From Candidatus Glassiibacteriota bacterium (GTDB taxonomy: Bacteria > Gemmatimonadota > Glassbacteria > GWA2-58-10): DNA of 5,171 nt. Both the position numbers and the translations under genes were made by a program. The notes under the pieces are model-generated. The model was given only the letters and a program-made list of their open reading frames with translations. It was not told the DNA's origin and did no database searches. Below, piece after piece: positions 1 through 5,171 of the stretch (the first letter of the stretch is position 1; each line of letters begins with the position of its first letter). The stretch covers positions 1 through 5,171 of the forward strand of contig JAUVUV010000191.1 in the NCBI GenBank assembly GCA_030604975.1, given 5' to 3'.

Positions 1-281
1 CTCCCGATTGCTTTAAACTATCCTAACATCCAAGCGCTATTATACAAGGAGGATTACCGATCTATCCCCCGTGACGGATTAACCCGAAGCAAAAGTTCGA
101 GAAATTCTTTTTGATTAAAGGTATTTTTGGCAATATGTTACCAGGATGCCGAAAGAGTTCATTCCAAGCCGCTATTCTTAAAGAACCTCATTGACAACAA
201 AGGTTAAAAACTGAATATTATAAAAGGCGCAACTAAATTTTAGACCTGGCTGGTTAACCATTTCGTGTTTCGATAGGTTCT
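1..281. other. Upstream region, mostly non-coding
   Basis: No complete gene is seen here. On the plus strand, frame 1 is open from the window edge to a TGA at 112-114 (37 codons). It could be the tail of a gene starting outside the window, but I do not recognise the peptide and an open run of this length is not rare by chance. A perfect Shine-Dalgarno-like AAGGAGGAT lies at 46-54 with no usable start codon at normal spacing. The minus strand has a TATAAT at 44-39 but no matching -35 element and no open frame running left. The right part holds the promoter at 191-221. Confidence 0.5.
191..221 (+). promoter_or_regulatory. Sigma-70-like promoter for the Minf_1886-like gene
   Basis: A perfect TTGACA (-35) lies at 191-196. 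Two candidate -10 boxes follow: AATATT at 214-219 with a 17 bp spacer (4 of 6 consensus bases), or TATTAT at 216-221 with a 19 bp spacer (5 of 6). The surrounding stretch is AT-rich. Transcription would start near 226-230, giving a leader of about 55 nt before the ATG at 282. This is consensus matching only; the host sigma factor is unknown. Confidence 0.5.
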
Positions 282-662
282 ATGTGGGACTTGCTGGAAA
301 AATACGATTTTCTTGATGAGATCATTGAGAAAGATCCGAATTACAGTAAGGAAGCCTATGTATTCATCCTCGATTCCCTTCGGGTGCTGCTGGAGAGCTT
401 TCAGGAGGCCCGCCATGTCTCCGGCCAGGAGCTGAGTGAGGGCTGCCGCTGCCGGGCACTCGAGCTTTACGGCCCGCTGGCACGAAGTGTGCTTGAGTAC
501 TGGGGGATCAGGAGTACAGAGGATATCGGGGAGATCGTTTTCAACCTGATCGAGGCCAATCAGCTCACCAAGACCGAGCAAGACAGAAAGCAGGATTTCA
601 AGAACGTTTTTGATTTCGAGCAAGCTTTCGAAAAAAACTATCCCTGGGGTAAAGCTACCTGA
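282..662 (+). CDS. Minf_1886-like family protein of unknown function
   Basis: This is a 126-residue soluble protein with no signal peptide or membrane segment. It matches, from memory, the small Minf_1886 family (TIGR04138), found in Planctomycetes, Verrucomicrobia and some candidate phyla. Family-like stretches include DPNYSKEAYVFILDSL (18-33), HVSGQELSEG (45-54), a YGPLARSVLEYWGI stretch (63-76), TEDIGEIVFNLIE (79-91), KTEQDRKQDF (97-106) and a final FDFEQAF (110-116). The length is close to what I recall for the family. No catalytic residues or biochemical role are known to me, so no function is proposed. ATG 282 is the only standard start after the in-frame stop at 255-257. Its ribosome site is weak (TAGG at 274-277). 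It is a separate unit from mdh, 165 bp downstream. It has its own likely promoter, so any functional link to the TCA genes is only positional. Confidence 0.82.
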   Translation: MWDLLEKYDFLDEIIEKDPNYSKEAYVFILDSLRVLLESFQEARHVSGQELSEGCRCRALELYGPLARSVLEYWGIRSTEDIGEIVFNLIEANQLTKTEQDRKQDFKNVFDFEQAFEKNYPWGKAT

Positions 663-736
663 TTGAAATTTCCTTCTCACCACAGTCAACTTTACCTGCT
701 GACACCGACCATCTCAATTAATTTTACAGCTAAAAC

Positions 737-765
737 TTGCGCTTTGCTTATTCCTTTCGTAATAT
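737..765 (+). promoter_or_regulatory. Possible promoter of the mdh-fumA cluster
   Basis: In the 165 bp spacer before mdh, TTGCGC (737-742) and TAATAT (760-765) are separated by exactly 17 bp. The -35 match is poor (3 of 6) and the -10 match moderate (4 of 6). The spacing and AT-rich setting are what make it a candidate. The rest of the spacer (663-815) shows no clear terminator or operator. Confidence 0.25.
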
Positions 766-827
766 TCTCTCGTTACTCAAAATCCATCCTTTCCCACAGC
801 TTATGATCTTCTCTCAAGGAGGCTCCC

Positions 828-1751
828 GTGAAAATCACAGTAATCGGTGCCGGCAATGTCGGCGCTACCACCGCCTGCAAGCTGGCCGAAAAAGACTTCG
901 CCAATGAATTAGTACTTCTGGACATTGTTGAGGGTATCCCGCAGGGAAAAGCTCTGGATCTTTGGGAGTCGGCACCCATCGAAGGATTCGACACCCGCTG
1001 CTTTGGCACGAACAGTTATGAAGAAACAGCCGATAGCGATATCGTGGTGGTCACCGCAGGTCTGCCGCGCAAGCCAGGAATGAGCCGGGACGATCTTCTC
1101 GATGCAAACACCAAAATTGTAAAAAGTGTAGCCGAAAATATCAAACAACAATGCCCTGAGGCGATTGTTATCGTGGTCTCCAATCCTTTGGATGTAATGA
1201 CCTACGCCACGCTGAAAGTAACCGGTTTCTCCCCGGAACGGGTTTTCGGCATGGCCGGTATTCTGGACACGGCCCGTTTCAGATCATTTATTGCTCTGGA
1301 GTTAGGGGTTTCTGTGCGTGACATCTCGGCCATGGTACTGGGAGGCCATGGAGATTCGATGGTTCCCCTGCCGCGCTATACCACGGTCGCTGGAGTACCT
1401 CTGCCTGAAATAATGAACCAGGAAACAATCGACAGGCTGATCCAGCGTACGCGGGACGGCGGAGCTGAGATTGTCAAGCACCTCAAGACCGGAAGTGCCT
1501 ACTACGCTCCTGCTGCGGCAGTAGCCGAGATGGTCGAATCTGTGATCAAAAACAAGAACCGTGTGCTGCCCTGCGCCTGCTACCTTCCTGGCCAGTACGG
1601 GCTGGAGGATGTATATGTCGGTGTGCCTGCCATGCTTGGCAGCCGGGGCGTGGTAGAGATAGTCGAACTCGATTTGACTGCCGAGGAGAAAGCTGCTCTG
1701 CACAAATCCGCCCAGGATGTCAAGGCCAATATCGCCAAGCTCAGTTTCTGA
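828..1751 (+). CDS. mdh: Malate dehydrogenase (LDH-like, NAD-dependent)
   Basis: This 307-residue cytoplasmic enzyme interconverts malate and oxaloacetate with NAD(H) in the TCA cycle. The N-terminal Rossmann fold shows GAGNVG at 7-12 and an acidic residue, D32, at the end of the second strand, which indicates NAD preference. The substrate loop is LPRKPGMSRDD (79-89). R81, where lactate dehydrogenases carry Gln, marks malate/oxaloacetate specificity, and R87 is the second substrate arginine. SNP (118-120) supplies N119. D147 and R150 lie in GILDTARFR, and GGHGDSM (172-178) holds the catalytic His174, paired with D147. Length and motifs are typical of the tetrameric LDH-like (MdhC-type) group rather than the E. 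coli Mdh group. Translation starts at GTG 828, behind AAGGAGG at 816-822 with 5 nt spacing; the first residues (MKITVIGAG) match the usual family start. fumA begins 28 bp after its stop, so the two are very likely co-transcribed. Confidence 0.97.
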   Translation: MKITVIGAGNVGATTACKLAEKDFANELVLLDIVEGIPQGKALDLWESAPIEGFDTRCFGTNSYEETADSDIVVVTAGLPRKPGMSRDDLLDANTKIVKSVAENIKQQCPEAIVIVVSNPLDVMTYATLKVTGFSPERVFGMAGILDTARFRSFIALELGVSVRDISAMVLGGHGDSMVPLPRYTTVAGVPLPEIMNQETIDRLIQRTRDGGAEIVKHLKTGSAYYAPAAAVAEMVESVIKNKNRVLPCACYLPGQYGLEDVYVGVPAMLGSRGVVEIVELDLTAEEKAALHKSAQDVKANIAKLSF

Positions 1752-1765
1752 GAGGAATTGACATC

Positions 1766-1774
1766 AAGAGGAGG
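1766..1774 (+). promoter_or_regulatory. Ribosome binding site that decides the fumA start
   Basis: AAGAGGAGG precedes two tandem GTG codons, at 1777 and 1780. The first would leave only 2 nt of spacing and the second leaves 5 nt, the same as at mdh. The second GTG (1780) is therefore the better start. Confidence 0.65.
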
Positions 1775-1779
1775 TCGTG

Positions 1780-2625
1780 GTGAGAACAATCCAGTTAAGC
1801 GAGGTAACTGACCGGGTCCGAAAGCTTTGCCAGCAGGCCAACAGTGAACTCGGGGATGACGTGATCAATGCGCTTCGCAAGGCTCGTGAAGTGGAAGAGT
1901 CACCCACTGGACGCAGGATCCTGGACCAGATACTCGAAAACGCCCGGATTGCCAAAGACAGGACTGCCCCCCTTTGCCAGGATACCGGTTTCGCAGTGTT
2001 TTTCGCCGAACTCGGCACCGAGGTTGTCCTGGAAGGCGGGGGCACGCTGAAAGATGCAATCAACCGGGGAGTGGCCCAGGGTTATAAGGAGGGATTCCTG
2101 AGGAAATCCATTGTCAGTGATCCACTCAACCGTGTCAATACCGGAGACAATACCCCGGCGGTGGTTCATCTCACCCAGGTTCCGGGCGGCAGGCTCACCC
2201 TGACATTCGCTCCAAAGGGCGGCGGCAGTGAAAACATGAGCCGGCTGGCAATGCTCAAACCCGCCGACGGCCTGGAAGGTGTCAAGAACTTCGTGGTCGA
2301 AACCGTGGAAAAAGCCGGGGCCAACCCCTGCCCTCCAATCGTTGTTGGGGTGGGAATCGGGGGCACGTTCGATTACTCCGCTTATCTGGCTAAGAAAGCG
2401 CTGCTGCGGAGGCTGGACAGCAGGAACCCGGATCCGTTTTACGCCAAACTCGAAGAAGAACTTCTCGAACTGGTCAACCGGACCGGGGTGGGGCCGCAGG
2501 GTCTCGGCGGCACAACCACAGCCCTGGGCGTGCTTGTTGAAGCCCATCCCTGCCATATCGCCAGCCTTCCGGTTGCGGTCAACATGCAGTGCCATTCAGC
2601 ACGGCACATGTCGGCTAGCTTTTGA
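1780..2625 (+). CDS. fumA: Fumarate hydratase class I, alpha subunit
   Basis: This is the N-terminal-domain subunit of a two-subunit, oxygen-sensitive [4Fe-4S] fumarase, which hydrates fumarate to malate together with the beta subunit. It is 281 residues from GTG 1780; numbering below is from the alternative GTG at 1777. Family motifs are PLCQDTG (65-71), GDNTPA (123-128), a FAPKGGGSENMS stretch (144-155), NPCPP (183-187), GVGIGGTFD (191-199), GPQGLGGTTTALGV (239-252) and a C-terminal HPCHIASLPVAVNMQCHSARH block (257-277). C67, C185 and probably C272 are the cluster ligands; D69 matches an active-site aspartate of class I enzymes. The length is normal for an alpha subunit. The related L-tartrate dehydratase alpha (TtdA) is the main alternative, but adjacency to mdh favours fumarase. 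A 132 bp spacer separates it from its partner, which is unusual. KEGG uses fumA for this subunit; it is not the single-chain E. coli FumA. Confidence 0.94.
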   Translation: MRTIQLSEVTDRVRKLCQQANSELGDDVINALRKAREVEESPTGRRILDQILENARIAKDRTAPLCQDTGFAVFFAELGTEVVLEGGGTLKDAINRGVAQGYKEGFLRKSIVSDPLNRVNTGDNTPAVVHLTQVPGGRLTLTFAPKGGGSENMSRLAMLKPADGLEGVKNFVVETVEKAGANPCPPIVVGVGIGGTFDYSAYLAKKALLRRLDSRNPDPFYAKLEEELLELVNRTGVGPQGLGGTTTALGVLVEAHPCHIASLPVAVNMQCHSARHMSASF

Positions 2626-2631
2626 GTTAGC
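2614..2631 (+). other. Hairpin over the fumA stop codon
   Basis: GCTAGC (2614-2619) can pair with GTTAGC (2626-2631), a 6 bp stem with one G-U pair, around the loop TTTTGA that contains the fumA TGA stop. GGGATTTTG follows, which has too short a T tract for a convincing terminator. It might slow or trim transcripts between fumA and fumB, but a stem this short can arise by chance. Confidence 0.3.
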
Positions 2632-2688
2632 GGGATTTTGATAATTGCACTTAAATTTTTTGGTAATTCACGCTGAGATAAAATAAAA

Positions 2689-2700
2689 GGAAGGTGGGAG
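2689..2700 (+). promoter_or_regulatory. Purine-rich, ribosome-site-like tract in the fumA-fumB spacer
   Basis: GGAAGGTGGGAG resembles a strong Shine-Dalgarno tract but lies 39 nt before the first fumB ATG (2740) and 57 nt before the second (2758). The only near start codon, GTG 2694, is followed by TAA after two more codons. Upstream, TAAAAT at 2679-2684 resembles a -10 box without a good -35. The tract may mark an internal leader for fumB, or may have no function. Confidence 0.25.
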
Positions 2701-2757
2701 CGTAACCCCATTCCCGTTGTAACTTTCATAACCGCACGAATGGAGAAAAGTAAGCTC

Positions 2758-3315
2758 ATGAGCCAGGTCATTTCACTTTCTCCGCCGCTTTCCGATGAGG
2801 ACGTAATGCGCCTCAGGATCGGGGACGAAATCAGTTTGAACGGCGTGATCTATACGGCCCGCGATGCGGCTCATAAAAGGCTTGTCGAGCTTATCGACAA
2901 GGGCCAGGAGCTGCCATTCGACATTCGCGGGGCGATTGTCTACTATGTCGGCCCCACTCCTGCAAAACCAGGAGAGGTGATCGGCTCCGCCGGACCGACC
3001 ACCAGCTACCGGATGGACTCTTACACCCCGGCGCTGCTCGCTCAGGGACTCAAGGGAATGATCGGCAAGGGAAACCGCGGTCCTGAAGTGCTTGAAGCGA
3101 TGAAAAAAGAAAAGGCGGTTTATTTTACCGCTGTGGGTGGGGCCGGCGCGCTGATTGCCGATTGGATAACCTCATGCGGGGTAATTGCCTATGAAGACCT
3201 GGGCGCAGAGGCAATACACAGGCTCGAGGTCAAGGATTTCCAGGTGGTGGTGGCCAATGATGCTTATGGCGGGGATCTGTTCAAGGAGGGAATCGCACGC
3301 TACAGAAAAGATTAG
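2758..3315 (+). CDS. fumB: Fumarate hydratase class I, beta subunit
   Basis: This is the C-terminal-domain partner of the preceding alpha subunit; the two together form the active [4Fe-4S] fumarase. From ATG 2758 it has 185 residues. It opens with PPLSDEDVMRLRIGDEISLNG (9-29), then YTARDAAHKR (32-41), YYVGPTPAKPGE (62-73), SAGPTTSYRMDSYTP (77-91), MIGKGNRG (101-108) and, near the end, AYEDLGAEAIHRLEV. By comparison with structurally studied class I enzymes, T81 would be the catalytic base, and R85 and K104 substrate-binding residues. The start is uncertain. ATG 2740 adds six residues (MEKSKL) but has no ribosome site. ATG 2758 has GGAG at 2742-2745, 12 nt upstream (rather long), and gives a more usual N-terminus, so I prefer it. 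Tartrate dehydratase beta (TtdB) is the alternative, less likely beside mdh. Confidence 0.94.
   Translation: MSQVISLSPPLSDEDVMRLRIGDEISLNGVIYTARDAAHKRLVELIDKGQELPFDIRGAIVYYVGPTPAKPGEVIGSAGPTTSYRMDSYTPALLAQGLKGMIGKGNRGPEVLEAMKKEKAVYFTAVGGAGALIADWITSCGVIAYEDLGAEAIHRLEVKDFQVVVANDAYGGDLFKEGIARYRKD
2881..2901 (+). repeat. Inverted repeat inside fumB
   Basis: CTTGTCGA (2881-2888) and TCGACAAG (2894-2901) form a perfect 8 bp stem with a 5 nt loop (GCTTA). It lies in codons for LVELIDK, so it may simply follow from the coding sequence. Confidence 0.5.
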
Positions 3316-3334
3316 ACCATTCCTCCTTTTTACT

Positions 3335-3451
3335 TTAAAAATATCTTCTTTTCTTTGGTGCTGAAATTTTCTTCCGGTGCCGCCGTGCTGCTTTTTCCTC
3401 CTCAGCTGAGATTGTTTTGCGCTCTATGGTTTCCTTTTTTTCTGCAGACTC
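3335..3451 (-). other. In-frame extension past the TAG of the membrane-protein gene
   Basis: Directly after the TAG at 3452-3454 the same frame runs on for 38 sense codons to a TAA at 3335-3337. The encoded peptide is rich in Lys, Glu and Arg, starting ESAEKKETIERK and ending SAPKKRRYF. It is similar in composition to the basic tail before the TAG. It contains no ATG, GTG or TTG of its own. It could reflect readthrough, recoding, a recent nonsense mutation or a sequencing error. It could also be chance, because this strand is simply purine-rich here. If translated, only 19 bp would remain before the fumB stop. Confidence 0.3.
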
Positions 3452-3934
3452 CTATTTTTTCTTCTTTCCCTTTCCAGTGCGTCTGGCCCGGTACTCGGCA
3501 AGGGCCTTATCCCTGGCCGTAGTGAACTTTCTGAACTCTCGAAGAACGTGCTGCGTGGTTTGAACATAATGGCTTGAGGCCTTGATTACCAAAACCAGAA
3601 AGATTATTGCCGGAATTAAAATCAGGATTATGTTTAACCCTCTCTGGTCTTCAAAAGCCGCATCAAAGCCAGCGGAGACCATCAGATAAACAAGCCCTCC
3701 CATAATCGCCAAGCACAGAAGAATCACGAAAACGCTCAGGCTGATAACGGTATACTCCTTGCGCCGGATATCTCTTATTGTCTCATAACCGGCCAGATCA
3801 AACTTATCGCCCCTGTATATCTTGGCCTGCTTACGTTCACTCGGTATGAGTGCCCTGACAAGCCAGATAAACATCAAAAGCAGTATGAGACCGAACGTGG
3901 CTGTGATGAGGAAAATTTTCATCTCGGGCGGCAT
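3452..3934 (-). CDS. Unrecognised three-helix membrane protein with a basic tail
   Basis: I do not recognise this 160-residue protein. Three hydrophobic segments are visible at about 7-30, 63-87 and 100-117. The loop between the first two (31-62) is rich in Lys and Arg, the loop between the last two is short and acidic (FDAAFEDQ, 90-97), and the C-terminal 43 residues are strongly basic, ending GKGKKKK. By the positive-inside rule the central loop and tail are cytoplasmic and the short N-terminus is outside. There is no cleavable signal peptide or catalytic motif. ATG 3934 is supported by AAGGG on the minus strand (3945-3941) with 6 nt spacing; Met5 is a weaker alternative. It lies 81 bp downstream of the fliN-like gene on the same strand and is probably co-transcribed. 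FliO often follows FliN, but FliO usually has one membrane segment, so that assignment is not supported. The frame stays open past its TAG stop. Confidence 0.75.
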   Translation of the reverse strand: MPPEMKIFLITATFGLILLLMFIWLVRALIPSERKQAKIYRGDKFDLAGYETIRDIRRKEYTVISLSVFVILLCLAIMGGLVYLMVSAGFDAAFEDQRGLNIILILIPAIIFLVLVIKASSHYVQTTQHVLREFRKFTTARDKALAEYRARRTGKGKKKK

Positions 3935-3952
3935 GAATATCCCTTGTAACCA

Positions 3953-4003
3953 GAGAAAAGGCCGGAGTTGAGGCTGGAGACGGAAGCAGCGGAGAAAAGG
4001 CCG
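3953..4003. repeat. 12 bp direct repeat between fliN and the membrane-protein gene
   Basis: GAGAAAAGGCCG occurs at 3953-3964 and again at 3992-4003, 39 bp apart, in the short spacer between two minus-strand genes. Neither copy forms a hairpin. It could be a remnant of a local duplication or a paired binding site; nothing else supports a role. Confidence 0.55.
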
Positions 4004-4015
4004 CCTGGGGAGTAA

Positions 4016-4369
4016 TTATTCCGTAGCCCGGCTCAGACCGAGTTTTACTCTTTCGATATAACTCAATAGCTCGGTAAGCCGGACAGCGAAATTATCCTCG
4101 ACCACGAGGACCTCTCCGCTGGCAAAGCGTATGTCGTGTATGTAGATATCCACGTTTTCACCGGCCAGCTTATCCAGGGTGATGATCTCATCCTTTTTCC
4201 AGTTAATAGCTTCCCTAAGCGTAACCCGAGTTTTGCCCAGTTCCGCGCGCAGTTCTATCGAAATATCGTTTAACTGCTTGAGTTCCGTGGGATGCTCGGG
4301 CTTCTGGCTCAAATCGAAGTTCTCCAACTCAAGCTTATTTATTTTCGGCAGATCCGACTTTTTTTCCAT
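4016..4369 (-). CDS. fliN: FliN/SPOA-domain flagellar motor switch protein
   Basis: This is a 117-residue protein with one SPOA (surface presentation of antigens) domain at about 33-103 behind a polar N-terminal linker. FliN forms most of the flagellar C-ring with FliM, taking part in rotation switching and export. Diagnostic stretches are LNDISIELRAELGKTRVTL (33-51), REAI (52-55), ITLDKLAGENVDIYI (63-77), the GEVLVVEDNFAVRLTEL run (85-101) and the closing SYIERV. The length is ordinary for a short FliN. ATG 4369 follows GGAG (minus strand, 4378-4375) with 5 nt spacing. The usual partners (fliM upstream, fliO/fliP downstream) are absent: rsmA lies upstream and an unknown membrane protein downstream. 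SPOA domains also occur in type III secretion C-ring proteins (SctQ/YscQ/HrcQ), but the length and LDKLAGE motif fit FliN better. The symbol is a family assignment; motility cannot be inferred from this gene alone. Confidence 0.85.
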   Translation of the reverse strand: MEKKSDLPKINKLELENFDLSQKPEHPTELKQLNDISIELRAELGKTRVTLREAINWKKDEIITLDKLAGENVDIYIHDIRFASGEVLVVEDNFAVRLTELLSYIERVKLGLSRATE

Positions 4370-4500
4370 GTAATCTCCAGGGCTTTAAAATATCCGGTCG
4401 CACCGGCTGCCAAATATGGCGACATGTTGTGTCGAAAACCGCTCCGCAGACAACAAAGTTAGCAATTTTCATACCAATAACTGTATAACTGGCCTGTATC
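4370..4500. other. Spacer between rsmA and fliN
   Basis: No gene is seen in these 131 bp. On the minus strand, TTGGCA (4413-4408) and TATTTT (4392-4387) resemble a promoter for fliN, but the 15 bp spacer is short. A small inverted repeat, CGACA/TGTCG with a 5 nt loop, sits at 4420-4434 and is not followed by a T tract on either strand. ATAACTG is repeated at 4477-4483 and 4485-4491. None of these is strong evidence for a regulatory site. Confidence 0.35.
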
Positions 4501-5171
4501 TTAAGTCTTTACTTCCATATCGCTCAAACTATCCGCGAGAGCCACCAGTTGCTCAACTCTTAATTCTTCCGGCCTGCAGGATAATTTCAATCCTGTGGAT
4601 TGCTCCAGCCGGGCGATTTCCTCTGCTGAAACAGCAAAACGGTGATCATGTCGAAGTATTTTCTGGATCTGTTTCCTGCGGTTCAAAAACAGGCGGCGCA
4701 CCAGGGCCTCGAAAAGGGCCTCATCATCGGCACGGCGCTGGCGGGGCTTTGCGAAATCCAGCTTAACCAACGCAGAATCGACCTTCGGGCGCGGGCTGAA
4801 ATTTTCCCGGCCTACCCGGAACAGATACTCCACTTCCGAGTTGTAGGAAACGAACACTGTCAACATGCCATAGGGTTTCTGTCCAGCAGATGTGTTGAGT
4901 TTGCGCGCCACCTCCTCCTGAAGCATCAGTACCACGGTTCCCAGCAGGTTATGCGAACCGATCAAGGCATAGAGCAGCGAATTTGTTATTCTGTAGGGGA
5001 TGTTCCCCACCACTAGAGGCTTTAGAGGTGCGCAGGAGGCGGCCCAGCGGGCGTAATCGAACTGCAGCGCATCCTCTCTAAGTATCGATACTTGCGGCAT
5101 TTCCTTGAATGCCAGTTCCAGTTTTTCGGCCAGTCTGCTGTCGATTTCCAGGGCGGTGAGCCGTCCTGCCC
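4501..5171 (-). CDS. rsmA: 16S rRNA dimethyladenosine transferase (partial, 5' end missing)
   Basis: RsmA/KsgA uses S-adenosylmethionine to dimethylate two adjacent adenines near the 3' end of 16S rRNA (A1518 and A1519 in E. coli numbering), a late small-subunit assembly step. The window holds the last 222 codons; roughly the first 45 residues lie beyond the right edge. Visible parts are the end of the SAM-binding glycine loop and second strand (AGRLTALEID, 5169-5140), LREDALQFDY with the acidic pair binding the adenine side, the catalytic NIPY motif at 5004-4993 in VVGNIPYRITNSLL, QEEVARKL, and FSPRPKVDSALVKL. The C-terminal RNA-binding domain follows, with LFLNRRKQIQKIL and a closing RPEELRVEQLVALADSL. 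ATG 5100 is internal: the frame and family similarity continue upstream of it to the edge. The fliN-like gene follows on the same strand after 131 bp. No key residue is missing in the visible part. Confidence 0.96.
   Translation of the reverse strand, partial: AGRLTALEIDSRLAEKLELAFKEMPQVSILREDALQFDYARWAASCAPLKPLVVGNIPYRITNSLLYALIGSHNLLGTVVLMLQEEVARKLNTSAGQKPYGMLTVFVSYNSEVEYLFRVGRENFSPRPKVDSALVKLDFAKPRQRRADDEALFEALVRRLFLNRRKQIQKILRHDHRFAVSAEEIARLEQSTGLKLSCRPEELRVEQLVALADSLSDMEVKT

Noticed and set aside
39..44. TATAAT on the minus strand near the left edge
   Set aside because: There is no -35-like hexamer 16-18 bp upstream, and no minus-strand open frame runs toward the left edge.
1302..2595. 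Long minus-strand open frames opposite mdh and fumA (for example 1900-2595)
   Set aside because: They are shadows of strongly conserved plus-strand genes. Their predicted peptides show no recognisable domain.
3316..3337. Perfect AAGGAGG followed by ATG on the minus strand near 3328-3316
   Set aside because: The ATG is only 1 nt from the ribosome-like motif and its frame stops after two codons, so no gene is possible.
3327..3341. TTTTTA-CTT-TAAAAA inverted repeat as a terminator after fumB
   Set aside because: The stem is six A-T pairs only, with no GC-rich base. It is too weak to call an intrinsic terminator.
4400..4413. Sigma-54-like element upstream of fliN on the minus strand (TTGGCAGCCGGTGC)
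   Set aside because: The GG and GC dinucleotides are 8 bp apart instead of the required 10, and the TTGC half is missing. It does not fit a -24/-12 promoter.
4416..5016. Plus-strand open frames at 4416-4766 and 4642-5016
   Set aside because: They lie mostly antisense to rsmA, whose frame has clear family motifs. Their translations resemble no family and have no good ribosome site.
4501..5100. Treating ATG 5100 as the start of rsmA
   Set aside because: The frame remains open to the window edge, and the residues before this Met (for example AGRLTALEID) match the SAM-binding region of the family, so the Met is internal.

Overview
The window holds seven protein-coding genes in two converging groups; the last one runs off the right edge. 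It looks like chromosomal housekeeping DNA from a bacterium with a TCA cycle and, judging by one FliN-type protein, possibly flagella. Base composition is about half G+C, and strong AAGGAGG-type ribosome sites are common. The first gene resembles the Minf_1886 family (TIGR04138 as I remember it), first described from Planctomycetes and Verrucomicrobia and also found in several uncultivated phyla. That makes a PVC-group or FCB-related candidate phylum plausible, but the window alone cannot settle it. No rRNA, tRNA, CRISPR array, insertion sequence or phage gene was seen.

Plus strand, left half: 1-281 is mostly non-coding, with a good sigma-70-like promoter (191-221) ahead of the Minf_1886-like gene (282-662). 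After a 165 bp spacer comes a TCA-cycle cluster. It contains mdh (828-1751, LDH-like malate dehydrogenase), fumA (1780-2625, alpha subunit of a two-subunit class I iron-sulfur fumarase) and fumB (2758-3315, its beta subunit). Together these interconvert fumarate, malate and oxaloacetate. mdh and fumA are 28 bp apart. fumA and fumB are unusually far apart (132 bp), and that spacer carries a hairpin over the fumA stop codon and a purine-rich, ribosome-site-like tract far from the fumB start.

Minus strand, right half, read right to left: the 3' part of rsmA/ksgA (16S rRNA dimethyladenosine transferase), then a short FliN/SPOA-domain protein (4016-4369), then an unrecognised three-helix membrane protein (3452-3934). 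That last frame stays open for 38 more Lys/Glu/Arg-rich codons after an in-frame TAG. The two groups converge around 3316-3451, and I see no clear intrinsic terminator there.

I found no convincing new multi-gene system. The points most worth a second look are the in-frame extension past the TAG of the membrane protein, the fumA-fumB spacer, and the solitary fliN-like gene paired with an unknown membrane protein next to rsmA.
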